Origin: Oscillospiraceae bacterium
Lineage (GTDB): Bacteria; Bacillota; Clostridia; Oscillospirales; Oscillospiraceae
Length of the DNA: 41,750 nucleotides
Direction of reading: 5' to 3'
Assembly (NCBI GenBank): GCA_015068155.1
Contig: SVLC01000014.1
Coordinates: forward strand, 1 to 41,750
In this document: positions 1 to 7,812 of the stretch, piece by piece
Numbering within the stretch: the first letter of the stretch is position 1
How the letters are laid out: each line of letters starts with the position of its first letter
The notes under the pieces: model-generated
Seen by the model: the letters and a program-made list of their open reading frames with translations, nothing else
The model's database searches: none
Told to the model about the DNA's origin: nothing
Translations under genes and position numbers: made by a program

Positions 1-7
1 TCTCATT

Positions 8-13
8 TGTCAA
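8..13 (-). promoter_or_regulatory. -35 box of a second outward promoter, cut by the window edge
   Basis: Read on the minus strand this is TTGACA, preceded by an A-rich tract with the sequence AAAAAAGTTC directly upstream. The matching -10 would lie just outside the window. Together with the complete promoter at 87-115 it forms a tandem pair pointing out of the left edge. Confidence 0.55.
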
Positions 14-86
14 GAACTTTTTTCATTTTCCTGCAAATTTCTTTTCGCTTTGTCTTTTTTGCCGCGCCCCTCACGAGCGCTTGCGT

Positions 87-115
87 ATTCTACCAGACTT
101 TTCCTGTTTTGTCAA
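87..115 (-). promoter_or_regulatory. Strong promoter reading out of the left edge, rRNA-operon style
   Basis: On the minus strand TTGACA (110-115) is followed by a 17-base spacer and TAGAAT (87-92). The 28 bases upstream of the -35 are almost pure A/T with A-tracts, as expected of an UP element. No gene in this window uses it. Tandem sigma-A promoters with UP elements are typical of Firmicutes rRNA or tRNA operons, so a stable-RNA operon probably begins just left of base 1. This is inference; no rRNA sequence is visible. Confidence 0.6.
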
Positions 116-148
116 GTGTTATTTTTACATTTTTTGTAATTTTCCCGC

Positions 149-177
149 AAAAAAGGGAGGCCGGAAACGGCCCCCCT
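149..177 (-). terminator. Intrinsic terminator of hpf
   Basis: Stem 154-163 pairs with 168-177 (10 base pairs, one G-U) around a four-base loop. On the minus strand it is followed by a run of T (149-153). It begins about 18 bases after the hpf stop codon. Confidence 0.85.
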
Positions 178-195
178 AAAAACAGGCAATGATAC

Positions 196-732
196 TTACT
201 TAGCGTCCTCGATGAGGCCGTAGCCACCGTCGTTACGCTTATATACGACAGCAAAGGCGCCGTCGTTATCCTCGTCACGGAAGGCGAAGAAGGTATGCTC
301 CAGCAGGTTCATCTGCAGAACGGCTTCTTCACGGGTCATAGGCCGGAAATAGAACTCCTTGACACGCTGGATGGACAGATCCTCTTCCCCCTCTTCAGGA
401 ACGAAGGAGGTTTCTTCCACGGAGCGGACAAAAGCATCCTGCTTCAGGCGGCGGGCCAGGCGGGTCTTGTTCTTGCGGATCTGGCCTTCGATGGTGCCGA
501 CAGCCGCATCAATGGATGCGAACATATCGGAAGTGGATTCCTTGGCGCGGAACCAGGTGCCTGCGCCGTGGACAGTAAGCTCGGCGATGTTCCGATTCTT
601 TTCCACGGAGAAGGTGACAAGTGCCTCTGCATCCTCGTCAAAGAAGCGAGCCAGCTTCATGACTTTTTTCTCGGCATAGGCATGGACATTGCCCGGCAGT
701 TTAACCTTCTTTTCGCTGTACTGAAATTTCAT
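196..732 (-). CDS. hpf: Ribosome hibernation promoting factor, long form
   Basis: Long-form HPF of 178 residues. The family binds the 30S decoding region in stationary phase and dimerises 70S ribosomes into inactive 100S particles. Residues 1 to about 100 are the YfiA/RaiA-like ribosome-binding domain. After an acidic linker, residues of about 120-178 (from VKEFYFRPMTREEAVLQM to the end) match the dimerisation domain that separates long from short HPF. Length and both domains are normal. The start has AAAGGAG nine bases upstream. A 17-spaced promoter lies at 781-809 and a terminator follows, so it is monocistronic. It sits next to the presumed stable-RNA promoters at the left edge. The domain match is clear; the activity is known from the family, not tested here. 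Confidence 0.95.
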   Translation of the reverse strand: MKFQYSEKKVKLPGNVHAYAEKKVMKLARFFDEDAEALVTFSVEKNRNIAELTVHGAGTWFRAKESTSDMFASIDAAVGTIEGQIRKNKTRLARRLKQDAFVRSVEETSFVPEEGEEDLSIQRVKEFYFRPMTREEAVLQMNLLEHTFFAFRDEDNDGAFAVVYKRNDGGYGLIEDAK

Positions 733-754
733 AGTCCGCAGCTCCTTTCGTTTT

Positions 755-770
755 CACCGGTATTCCGGTG
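755..770 (-). promoter_or_regulatory. Small hairpin in the hpf 5' leader
   Basis: CACCGG and CCGGTG pair across a four-base loop, between the hpf -10 box and its SD. It has no T-run, so it is not a terminator. It could stabilise the leader or affect translation; no function can be assigned. Confidence 0.35.
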
Positions 771-780
771 GAGTATTGTC

Positions 781-809
781 ATTATAGCACAGATGTATGT
801 CTTTTGCAA
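781..809 (-). promoter_or_regulatory. hpf promoter
   Basis: Minus strand: TTGCAA (804-809), 17-base spacer, TATAAT (781-786) with TGC just upstream of the -10. Matches a housekeeping-type promoter. Confidence 0.75.
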
Positions 810-842
810 TAGGTTGCGGGCAGAAAATCCATCTTTCTTTGT

Positions 843-873
843 AAAAAAGTGGACACCGAAGTGCCCACTTTTT
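843..873 (-). terminator. Intrinsic terminator of the BspA-like lipoprotein operon
   Basis: A 13-base-pair stem (844-856 with 861-873, one G-U) is closed by a C(UUCG)G tetraloop on the minus strand and runs into T6. It starts one base after the stop codon of the gene at 875-2569. Confidence 0.9.
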
Positions 874-874
874 G

Positions 875-2569
875 TTATGTATCCGCTTCCTCCCAGGGGG
901 TGGGGACGCCGTCCACATAGTGCCAGTAGTTACCCGGCTCCGTAGGCGGTGTTTCGGAATAAAAGTAACAAGTTAGCCCACGTAATATGCTATTCCCATT
1001 AAGCATACCGGAAAGAAGCGCATTCCACTGCTCCTCAGTACCATTGTAGTATACGGATGTCAGTTTTTCGCAATCTATCAGAATATCTATGCCAATAGTT
1101 TTTACGCCGGAACCAATCACCAATATTTCCAGATTTCTGCAATGGATAAATGCATTTGTACCAATTTCTGTAACACAATCCGGAATAATGACACTTTTGG
1201 CTGACTCCATGAACGCAAATGCATGTGGCCCGATAACCGTTACGCTTCCATCATCCGGGATCGTAAAATCATCAAATGCGAAATATAAAACCTTGTCCTT
1301 TGTTCTTATTAGGCAATTTCCGGAAAAATGAAGCTTTTGATTTTGGGGATCAAGGAAGATTTGAGGCCATGTATCACGATCACGCGGAATTAAAGGCAAA
1401 TTAACCACATTTTTACCCACCGAAACGGAAACAAGGGTTTCTGTTTGAAAGATTTCATCCGAAATAAACCTGGTTTCTTCATGTAGTACCGCATCCGTTA
1501 TGGTCGGATCCGCAACCCCTTGCAGGAACAAGTAGGGATTATCCGCGTTGCCGATATATTCCATTCCTTTGTAAACAGTACACTGCAACGCAGAACAGCT
1601 CGTAAATGCACCGGCATCAACATATTCGACCGTTTCCGGAATGCTAATATCTTTCAGGGATGTGCAGAGGTAAAATACGCCACTATAAACCTGTTTTACT
1701 GTCTGCGGCAAAGCAACACTGGTAAGGCTGATGCAACTGCTAAATGCCGAATTCATGATGGTTTCCAATGCATTCCCCCAATGAATCGTTTCCAATGCTT
1801 TGCAGCTTTGAAAAGCCGAGGTTTCAATGCTAATTACATTGGCTCCGATATAGACCGTCTGCAAGGAAGAACACGCCATAGCAAATTGGCTAGGGATTGT
1901 GGTGACGCCATCAGGAATCCTAATGGATGTAAGTTTTCTGGAGGACCTGATCATCCCCTTGCCCATGTAAATAAGGGAATCCGGCAATTCCAATTGTTTC
2001 AGACTTTTGCAATAAGAAAACGCCCATGCATTAATAGTGGTGACACCCTGGGGGATTGTAATATCCTCCAGCACAGAACACCCAGAAAATGCAGCTTCAC
2101 CGATCACCTTCAATCCAGCCGGAAGCACCACAGATACCAACGCATCTTCTCCTAAAAATGCGCCATCCCCAATTTCTGTTACAGGCAAATCCCGATAGGT
2201 ATCGGGTATCACGATGTTTGTACGCCGCCCCCCTGCCACACCGGTGACAATGTAGGAGTCGCCGGTTTCGCACAGCTTATATCGCAACCGGGTTGCATAG
2301 AAATCGTAACCGCAACGGCTGCAAATAGCCGGGTCGTTGGGATCATCAAAAACATGGTATCCATTGGCGCAGTCTTTTGGATCACCAACTGGGTTTGTAT
2401 CTTTCGGTGAAATTGCGGAGGTGTGCGAAAAAACACTATAGCTGGCTGACGGAGGTAATGCATTGCCAGAGGAAGATGTATGAAGTGCGGAATCCAATGT
2501 TGAATGCTGACAGCTACAGAGAAGAACAATAACTATGAAAAATATTATCCCTAAAAATAACTTTTTCAT
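875..2569 (-). CDS. BspA-like leucine-rich-repeat lipoprotein
   Basis: A 564-residue predicted surface lipoprotein. A hydrophobic signal ending in the lipobox LLCSC places the lipidated Cys near residue 20. A Ser/Pro-rich spacer follows, then a short CSRCG motif near residues 80-85. From about residue 110 to 520 there are repeated LRR_5 (BspA/TpLRR) units with the pattern IPxxVTxIGxxAFxxCxxLxxV. Family members mediate adhesion or protein binding in gut and oral bacteria; the ligand here is unknown. ATG has AGGAGG seven bases upstream. It lies 27 bases after the secreted-protein gene at 2597-3439 and probably shares its promoter. The domain call is firm; adhesion is inference. Confidence 0.85.
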   Translation of the reverse strand: MKKLFLGIIFFIVIVLLCSCQHSTLDSALHTSSSGNALPPSASYSVFSHTSAISPKDTNPVGDPKDCANGYHVFDDPNDPAICSRCGYDFYATRLRYKLCETGDSYIVTGVAGGRRTNIVIPDTYRDLPVTEIGDGAFLGEDALVSVVLPAGLKVIGEAAFSGCSVLEDITIPQGVTTINAWAFSYCKSLKQLELPDSLIYMGKGMIRSSRKLTSIRIPDGVTTIPSQFAMACSSLQTVYIGANVISIETSAFQSCKALETIHWGNALETIMNSAFSSCISLTSVALPQTVKQVYSGVFYLCTSLKDISIPETVEYVDAGAFTSCSALQCTVYKGMEYIGNADNPYLFLQGVADPTITDAVLHEETRFISDEIFQTETLVSVSVGKNVVNLPLIPRDRDTWPQIFLDPQNQKLHFSGNCLIRTKDKVLYFAFDDFTIPDDGSVTVIGPHAFAFMESAKSVIIPDCVTEIGTNAFIHCRNLEILVIGSGVKTIGIDILIDCEKLTSVYYNGTEEQWNALLSGMLNGNSILRGLTCYFYSETPPTEPGNYWHYVDGVPTPWEEADT

Positions 2570-2596
2570 CGTTTTGCCTCCTAACGCGCTTCATAA

Positions 2597-3439
2597 TCAA
2601 TTGATTTTTTCCAAGGTAACGTTAATGCCGAAATTAAAAGCCTCATGATCTTCGCAAATCGAATTTCCGCTCTCATAGTAGGCCACAACATAATAAAGAA
2701 CATCTCTGTTTAGTACAATACGCATTCCACTGTGAAGTCTATGCACTCTTACTTCACCTTCCATAGAAGTTACTTCATGTCCAAACGGCTCAATTATGTA
2801 GACACGTGAACAGCTACATCCATCTACAGATACAATATATTCTTGGTGTGGATTGATGAAGTAGCCAGGATTATATCTTAACAGATGCGCAACCGCCCTT
2901 TCACTTCCAGAGCTATCGATATCAAACTCAATCCAAACTGACATATTAGAAACATAGTCTTCGATCAGATTCAAGTCTTCATATCCATAAATCTCCCTTC
3001 CATCAGGGCGAGGTGACACAGCATTGGAGAAGGAAAGTCTGCCAAAATAAGTATCTTCTTCGACATAGATATGCAAAGTATATGTTTCTCCAGCGTTTAG
3101 ATATACGCTTATGAAAGCTCCGGCCGCATATCCTCTTCCATCATAGCAGTCGATAACAAAATCATTATTGGAATCATACAGGGTCATTGAGACACTGTTA
3201 TTGACCAGTAATCCCTCGGCATCATAGGTTCCAAATGTCTGAATATAATAGTTCCCTTCGTGGGCAACAACAAACTGGAATTCGCATTCACCTGGTGCAA
3301 TGTTGGGCGTAAAATAGTACTCGCAATAAGGACTGTGGATATATTCCGGATACGAAACCGCTTTAGCAGGTGCAGGGAAAGCCAGCATTACGGCGGCGAT
3401 CATTGTAACCGCCATCAGCATACTAAGAAATCTTTTCAT
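2597..3439 (-). CDS. Secreted protein of unknown function
   Basis: A 280-residue protein with a Sec signal peptide. It has a short basic N-terminus (MKR), a hydrophobic core, and a probable signal-peptidase I site after PAPAKA near residue 27; it is not a lipoprotein. The mature part is rich in Tyr, Ser and acidic residues and looks all-beta. One stretch (near residues 55-130, with AGETYTLHIYVEEDTYFGRL) resembles bacterial pre-peptidase C-terminal or carbohydrate-binding sandwich domains, but I cannot assign a family. I chose ATG at 3439 because AAAGGAG lies just upstream; a longer frame to 3484 lacks an SD and would bury the signal peptide. It is the first gene of an operon with the BspA-like lipoprotein, so the two may act together at the surface. 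Confidence 0.75.
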   Translation of the reverse strand: MKRFLSMLMAVTMIAAVMLAFPAPAKAVSYPEYIHSPYCEYYFTPNIAPGECEFQFVVAHEGNYYIQTFGTYDAEGLLVNNSVSMTLYDSNNDFVIDCYDGRGYAAGAFISVYLNAGETYTLHIYVEEDTYFGRLSFSNAVSPRPDGREIYGYEDLNLIEDYVSNMSVWIEFDIDSSGSERAVAHLLRYNPGYFINPHQEYIVSVDGCSCSRVYIIEPFGHEVTSMEGEVRVHRLHSGMRIVLNRDVLYYVVAYYESGNSICEDHEAFNFGINVTLEKIN

Positions 3440-3498
3440 AACTGTTCTCCTTTCATAATTCACAATCGTTTTATGTACAGACAATCAAACAGAATGTA

Positions 3499-3510
3499 TC
3501 AGAGAACCAT
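3499..3510 (-). other. Four-codon mini-ORF in the leader
   Basis: ATG GTT CTC TGA preceded directly by AAAGGGGGTG. It is the second start-like site in the long leader of the 2597-3439 gene and too short to be a normal product. Listed because the SD is strong. Confidence 0.2.
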
Positions 3511-3528
3511 CACCCCCTTTCGGCAAAT

Positions 3529-3555
3529 TCAAACTACATAAACCGCTTCCACCAT
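3529..3555 (-). other. Possible leader peptide (8 residues)
   Basis: A minus-strand mini-ORF encoding MVEAVYVV. It has a perfect AGGAGGTG (3563-3570) seven bases upstream. It lies between the promoter at 3600-3628 and the secreted-protein gene. Translation would pass ribosomes through the roughly 150-base leader. No attenuator hairpin is evident, so a regulatory role is only a possibility. Confidence 0.3.
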
Positions 3556-3599
3556 GGGAACGCACCTCCTGTTTCCTTATTCTTCCATCGTATATCATC

Positions 3600-3628
3600 A
3601 TTATAGCACACACATTTGTAGTTTGCAA
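3600..3628 (-). promoter_or_regulatory. Promoter of the secreted protein / BspA-like operon
   Basis: Minus strand TTGCAA (3623-3628), 17-base spacer, TATAAT (3600-3605) preceded by TGC. It implies an unusually long leader of about 155 bases. Confidence 0.75.
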
Positions 3629-3715
3629 GCAGATTTATGAATGAAAGATTAAAAAATAATTGCGCAGCCGCTTGCCGCGGCCTGCGGTCACGGTATCACA
3701 CAATGATTCAAAAAC

Positions 3716-3747
3716 ATAAAAAAGAGAGGACCGGCGGTCCTCTCTTT
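3716..3747 (-). terminator. Intrinsic terminator of the DUF4364 gene
   Basis: A perfect 12-base-pair stem (3721-3732 with 3736-3747) has a three-base loop, followed on the minus strand by T6. It lies seven bases after the stop codon at 3755. Confidence 0.9.
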
Positions 3748-3754
3748 GGGGATA

Positions 3755-4297
3755 TCAGTCTTCGGAGTCTTCATCCAGCAGCTCCATCATGATCAGGCTG
3801 TACACATTCTCCGCCTTGGTTTCAAACAACTTGGCCAAATGGGCCGCGTTGCGGCTGTTGGGCGCCTGCAGTTCCAGGGTCATCAACTGGCCCACCTCGT
3901 CATTCAGCGACATGATCACCGCGCTGGAGCCATCCTCCCGGGTGATCACCTGGGTTTTTACCAGGCTGCTGCGCCGCAGATGCCGATTGTACCGCTGAAC
4001 CGCGGTTTCCGCTTTCTGCTTAACGGTGAATGCCACGGAATCCTCCGTCAACTGGCCGGCTTCCCGACCCTTGGCGGTGATCTCATACTTCCCCGGCTCT
4101 GCCGCCGATTCCTGCAGATGGCCGGAAGCCGCCATCTCCGGCACAGCGGTACATACATCAAAATAACTCAGGCAATCATCCTGATAGCACAGCTCGTAGA
4201 TCTCCTGGGGGCTCAGGGGATAATTGGAGCGGGCCGTGACAAACAAGATCAAAACTTTAACATCCAGCATATCATGAATAAATCCCAAACGTTGCAT
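3755..4297 (-). CDS. DUF4364 family protein
   Basis: A 180-residue protein matching the DUF4364 family of Clostridia, which has no settled function. The N-terminal 75 residues look like a winged helix (LSPQEIYELCYQDDCLSYFDVCTAVPEM, given only in outline as helices around residues 20-70). They are followed by a stretch resembling the wing (KYEITAKGREAG). The C-terminal half is alpha/beta and ends in an acidic tail. This suggests a DNA-binding regulator, which is inference. ATG at 4297 is chosen because GAGGTG lies six bases upstream; the in-frame ATG at 4303 would abut the SD. It has its own promoter (4317-4344) and terminator, and is divergent from dpaA. Confidence 0.8.
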   Translation of the reverse strand: MQRLGFIHDMLDVKVLILFVTARSNYPLSPQEIYELCYQDDCLSYFDVCTAVPEMAASGHLQESAAEPGKYEITAKGREAGQLTEDSVAFTVKQKAETAVQRYNRHLRRSSLVKTQVITREDGSSAVIMSLNDEVGQLMTLELQAPNSRNAAHLAKLFETKAENVYSLIMMELLDEDSED

Positions 4298-4316
4298 ATA
4301 CATCACCTCTAGCTGT

Positions 4317-4344
4317 ATTATACAACATTTACCGAAAAAATCAA
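4317..4344 (-). promoter_or_regulatory. Promoter of the DUF4364 gene
   Basis: Minus strand TTGATT (4339-4344), 16-base spacer, TATAAT (4317-4322). The leader is very short, since the SD starts about seven bases after the -10. Confidence 0.6.
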
Positions 4345-4345
4345 G

Positions 4346-4374
4346 CACTCTGTGACAGCCGATGGCATATTGTG
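4346..4374 (+). promoter_or_regulatory. Possible sigma-K-type promoter of dpaAB
   Basis: Upstream of dpaA I see no TTGACA/TATAAT pair on the plus strand. Instead CATATTGTG (4366-4374) fits the sigma-K -10 pattern CATANNNTA except for the last base, with an AC (4347-4348) at suitable distance. In Bacillus spoVF is transcribed by sigma-K in the mother cell, which makes this reading plausible but unproved. Confidence 0.35.
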
Positions 4375-4395
4375 GGATGGAAAGGATGATGCCCC

Positions 4396-5130
4396 TTGAA
4401 ACAACCCATCTTTTACACCGCCGGTGACTCCCCCGCCCTTTTCCAGGCCCGCAACTGTCTGGCCGGCTGGGGTTATGACATCTCCCCCGTCCCCACCGAC
4501 CATGTGACCCATCTCCTGCTGCCGGTGCCCAGCTTTCAGGATGCCAATATTCTGCGGGGTGGGCAGCCCTTGCAGCAAGTTCTGCAAAATCTGCCGGAGA
4601 ACATCACCATCATCGGCGGGCGGCTGCCGGTGCTGCCCTACGCAACCGTAGATCTGCTGCAGGATGAATACTACCTGTGGGAAAACGCTGCCATCACCGC
4701 CCATTGCGCTTTGAAGCGGATCCTGCTGGGTTGGGCCGGCACCCTGCAGCAAGTACCGATACTGGTGATCGGCTGGGGCCGCATCGGCAAGCATCTGGCA
4801 TCTCTGCTTCGTTCGCTGGGAGCGGATGTAACGGTAGCCGCCCGGAAAGAGGCGGACCGGAACGCTCTGGTCCGGCAGCAATATCGGGCTATCGAACCGG
4901 GCAAATGGGAGCCGAAGCAATACAAGATCATTATCAACACCGCCCCATCCCCGGTGGTGACCCAAGCGGAAGCCCGGCGGGATGCGCTGCTTTTGGACCT
5001 GGCATCTCAGCGAGGCATTTTAGGCGACCGGGTGGATCACGCCCTGGCGCTTCCCGGGAAGGATGCGCCGGTGGAGTCCGGCAATTTGATCGCAAAAACC
5101 GTGCTGCGCTATGCGCTGGGAAAGGAGTAA
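4396..5130 (+). CDS. dpaA: Dipicolinate synthase subunit A
   Basis: Subunit A (SpoVFA) of dipicolinate synthase, 244 residues. With DpaB it converts the lysine-pathway intermediate dihydroxy-tetrahydrodipicolinate to dipicolinic acid in the mother cell, for loading into the spore core. The N-terminal 95 residues form the DpaA N-domain. A Rossmann nucleotide-binding motif, GWGRIG, lies at residues 126-131. The start is TTG (4396) with AAGGA upstream. Length is somewhat short for the family (about 290), mostly in the N-terminal domain. dpaB follows after three bases. The gene indicates that the organism makes endospores. Confidence 0.92.
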   Translation: MKQPIFYTAGDSPALFQARNCLAGWGYDISPVPTDHVTHLLLPVPSFQDANILRGGQPLQQVLQNLPENITIIGGRLPVLPYATVDLLQDEYYLWENAAITAHCALKRILLGWAGTLQQVPILVIGWGRIGKHLASLLRSLGADVTVAARKEADRNALVRQQYRAIEPGKWEPKQYKIIINTAPSPVVTQAEARRDALLLDLASQRGILGDRVDHALALPGKDAPVESGNLIAKTVLRYALGKE

Positions 5131-5133
5131 GTT

Positions 5134-5694
5134 ATGACGGTAGGTTTTGCCCTGTGTGGGTCGCTGTGTACATATGACAAAGTCTTTCCGGTGATGGAGT
5201 CCCTGGCAGAAAAGCACCGGGTGATCCCCATTTTTTCCTTTGCCGCCGGGTCCATCGACAGCAGGTTCGGCAAGGCCGCGGATCATCTGGCCCGGGCAGA
5301 AGCCATCTGCGGCACAAAACCGCTGCGAAGCATCCCGGATGTGGAACCTATAGGGCCGAAACAGATGCTGGATGTCCTGCTGATCGCCCCCTGCACCGGC
5401 AATACCCTGGCAAAACTGGCCCATTCCATCGCCGATACCCCGGTGACCATGGCCGCAAAAAGTCATCTGCGCAACGGCCGGCCGGTGGTGCTGGGGATTT
5501 CCACCAACGACGGACTGGCCGGCGCTGCGGAAAACATCGGCAGGCTTCTGGGCCGGAAGCACTATTACTTCCTCCCTTTTGGCCAGGACGATCCGCAGAA
5601 TAAGCCCACCAGCCTGGTGGCAGATTTTTCCCGGACGGAGCCAGCGCTGCTGGCCGCCCTGGAGGGAATACAACTGCAGCCGATACTGCTATAA
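5134..5694 (+). CDS. dpaB: Dipicolinate synthase subunit B (flavoprotein-like)
   Basis: Subunit B (SpoVFB), 186 residues, of the flavoprotein/decarboxylase fold shared with UbiX and Dfp. Typical features are the N-terminal GFALCGSLCTYDKVFPVM segment, the APCTGNTLAKLAHSIADTPVTMAAK phosphate/flavin-binding region (described here by its ends, residues of about 84-109), and PLVLGIS-like NGRPVVLGIS. It is encoded three bases after dpaA with AAAGGAG in the junction, so the two subunits are made together. A hairpin separates it from the convergent nadE. Confidence 0.93.
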   Translation: MTVGFALCGSLCTYDKVFPVMESLAEKHRVIPIFSFAAGSIDSRFGKAADHLARAEAICGTKPLRSIPDVEPIGPKQMLDVLLIAPCTGNTLAKLAHSIADTPVTMAAKSHLRNGRPVVLGISTNDGLAGAAENIGRLLGRKHYYFLPFGQDDPQNKPTSLVADFSRTEPALLAALEGIQLQPILL

Positions 5695-5711
5695 CGGAAC
5701 AGCAAAGCAAC

Positions 5712-5736
5712 AGGCCCCCTCATATCGAGGGGGCCT
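5712..5736. terminator. Hairpin between convergent dpaB and nadE
   Basis: A perfect 10-base-pair GC-rich stem (5712-5721 with 5727-5736) and five-base loop. Neither strand has a T-run of four or more after it, so it is a weak or factor-assisted terminator that could serve both genes. Confidence 0.5.
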
Positions 5737-5754
5737 TCAACGCTATACAGTATG

Positions 5755-7662
5755 TTACAGACTGTCCACTTCGTTAAGCCACAGACGGGCAGATGCATCG
5801 CTGGGCATTCGCCAGTCTCCACGGGGGCTCAGGCTGATATTGCCCACTTTCACGCCGTCCGGCAGGCAGTTGCGCTTGAACTGTTGGCTAAAGAACCGGC
5901 TATAGAACAGCCGCAGCCATTTTTTCACGGTTTCCGCATCGTATTCGTCCGCGAAAGCCCGGCAGGCCAAGGCGTAGATTTTGCTGGGACGGAACGCAAA
6001 ACGCATCATATGATACAGGAAGAAATCATGCAGATCGTAGGGGCCAACGATGGACTCGGTGATTTGCCGGTGGGGCAGCAGCTCCGGGCTGACAGGGGTG
6101 ATGACGATATCCATCAGCGCCTCCCGGGCGGCGGCAAAGGCCGGCGTGCCCGCCAAGTATTCCGTCATACGACGGACCATGGTCTTGGGAATGGTGCCGT
6201 TGACGGCATACATACTCATATGGTCACCGTTATAGGTACACCAACCCAGGGCCAGCTCACTCAGGTCACCGGTGCCAATCACGATACCGCCCACTTTGCC
6301 GGCGTAATCCATCAGGATTTGGGTCCGTTCCCGGGCCTGGGAATTCTCATACACGCCGTTGTGGATGGTTTCGTCGTGGCCGATATCCATAAAGTGCTGC
6401 CGCACCGCCGGGGAGATATCCACCTCTTTGATGGTGGCGCCCAGAGCGCGGGCCAGTTTGTGGGCATTGTTGCGGGTACGGTCGGTGGTGCCGAAGCCGG
6501 GCATGATCACCGCATGCACATCGGAAGGTTTTTCCGCAGCGGCTACCGCCACCAGAACTGCCAAAGCCGAATCCAGTCCGCCGGACAGCCCCACCACAGG
6601 CACGGCATGGATGGTCCGCAGCCGCTGCCGCAGACCCGCCGCCTGGATGGCGAAAACATGGTCATATTCCCGCGGATCGGTGGGCAGGAAGGGATACTTA
6701 CCCGTGGGATACAGCGTACCGTCGCCGCGCAGAGCGCCGCAGCAGCAATCGATGGTGCGCATAGGCTCCACCTTACCGTAGAAGGAAGCAGCGTCACGGA
6801 CGGACTTATTCTTCCGGCGAGCAGCCCGAACACGGCCCAGGTCCGCATCGGTGACCAGCAGATAATCGTTGTCGATCACATTCTCATTTTGGGCCAGCAC
6901 CGTGCCGTTTTCGGCAATGATGCTGTGGCCGGAGAACACCAGGTCCTGGGTGGATTCGCTGGAACCGGAAGAGCAGTAAGCATACACGCAGGAGCAGACA
7001 TCGGACTGATGCTCCACCAGACCGGTGCGGATCCGGCGCTTGCCCATGATCTCGTTGGACGCGGAAAGGTTGGCCACCACCTCGGCGCCGTTGATGGTCA
7101 GCAGAGTGGAAGGCGGCAGGGGTGTCCACAGGTCTTCGCAGATCTCCACACCCAGTACGGTGCCGTCACCCACCTTGAACAGCAGGTCACGGCCCACGGG
7201 CACGAAGCCCTCGCCGGTGATGCCCAGATCCCGCAGGCTCACCTGGCGGGTCTGCAGGTCCTCAGAAGAGGAGAACCAGCGGCGTTCGGAAAACTCTCCG
7301 TAGTTAGGCAAATGCGTCTTGGTCACCAGGCCCCGCAACTGACCGCCGGAGATCACCGCAGCGCAGTTATACATCTGACCTTCCACCACGGCAGGGGTGC
7401 CCACCACGGCAGTAACCGCAGGATAACGACCGGAGCAGACCATAATATCCTCCAGGCCCTTCATACTGGCCTGCAGCAAGGTATTCTGGAAGAACAGGTC
7501 GGCACAGGTATAGCCTGTCAGGGCCAGTTCCGGAAATACAACCACATCGCAGCCGGCTTCATGCGCTCTTGCAATATAATCGCAGATATCCTGGGTGTTT
7601 TTTGCAGCATCGCCCACCACCACCGGGGGTACAGCGGTACCAATACGGATAAAATCAAGCAT
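5755..7662 (-). CDS. nadE: Glutamine-dependent NAD+ synthetase
   Basis: A 635-residue two-domain NAD synthetase, the last step of NAD synthesis (nicotinate adenine dinucleotide + glutamine + ATP to NAD). The N-terminal nitrilase-type glutaminase domain carries the Glu-Lys-Cys triad at E45 (FPEL), K115 (VTKTH) and C175 (EICEDLW). The C-terminal synthetase domain starts near residue 335 with the ATP-pyrophosphatase loop SGGLDS at 360-365. Length is normal for the long glutamine-dependent form. SD GGAGG lies eight bases before the ATG, and an extended -10 promoter lies at 7702-7730. It is monocistronic and convergent with dpaAB. Confidence 0.96.
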   Translation of the reverse strand: MLDFIRIGTAVPPVVVGDAAKNTQDICDYIARAHEAGCDVVVFPELALTGYTCADLFFQNTLLQASMKGLEDIMVCSGRYPAVTAVVGTPAVVEGQMYNCAAVISGGQLRGLVTKTHLPNYGEFSERRWFSSSEDLQTRQVSLRDLGITGEGFVPVGRDLLFKVGDGTVLGVEICEDLWTPLPPSTLLTINGAEVVANLSASNEIMGKRRIRTGLVEHQSDVCSCVYAYCSSGSSESTQDLVFSGHSIIAENGTVLAQNENVIDNDYLLVTDADLGRVRAARRKNKSVRDAASFYGKVEPMRTIDCCCGALRGDGTLYPTGKYPFLPTDPREYDHVFAIQAAGLRQRLRTIHAVPVVGLSGGLDSALAVLVAVAAAEKPSDVHAVIMPGFGTTDRTRNNAHKLARALGATIKEVDISPAVRQHFMDIGHDETIHNGVYENSQARERTQILMDYAGKVGGIVIGTGDLSELALGWCTYNGDHMSMYAVNGTIPKTMVRRMTEYLAGTPAFAAAREALMDIVITPVSPELLPHRQITESIVGPYDLHDFFLYHMMRFAFRPSKIYALACRAFADEYDAETVKKWLRLFYSRFFSQQFKRNCLPDGVKVGNISLSPRGDWRMPSDASARLWLNEVDSL

Positions 7663-7701
7663 GGATCAGTCCTCCATCTCTGTTTTTCTGTTATGCGCTA
7701 T

Positions 7702-7730
7702 ATTATAGCATATCTCCTGAAAAAATGCAA
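7702..7730 (-). promoter_or_regulatory. nadE promoter
   Basis: Minus strand TTGCAT (7725-7730), 17-base spacer, TATAAT (7702-7707) with TGC upstream of the -10. Confidence 0.75.
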
Positions 7731-7783
7731 CAAAAAGCTGGTCAGAAGGACAATTGACAATTCGGTTACCGCACTTTGCCCTA

Positions 7784-7812
7784 TTGACATGTCATGCGGT
7801 ATCTGCTATAAT
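7784..7812 (+). promoter_or_regulatory. Consensus promoter of the sdpR/sdpI-like operon
   Basis: TTGACA (7784-7789), 17-base spacer, TATAAT (7807-7812): both hexamers are full matches. It is the strongest promoter of the window by sequence, which fits control by a repressor bound just downstream. Confidence 0.85.

Noticed and set aside
3664-3686. GC-rich imperfect hairpin GCAGCCGC/GCGGCCTGC
   Set aside because: It lies between a promoter and a terminator, has no T-run and mismatched arms; no role can be supported.
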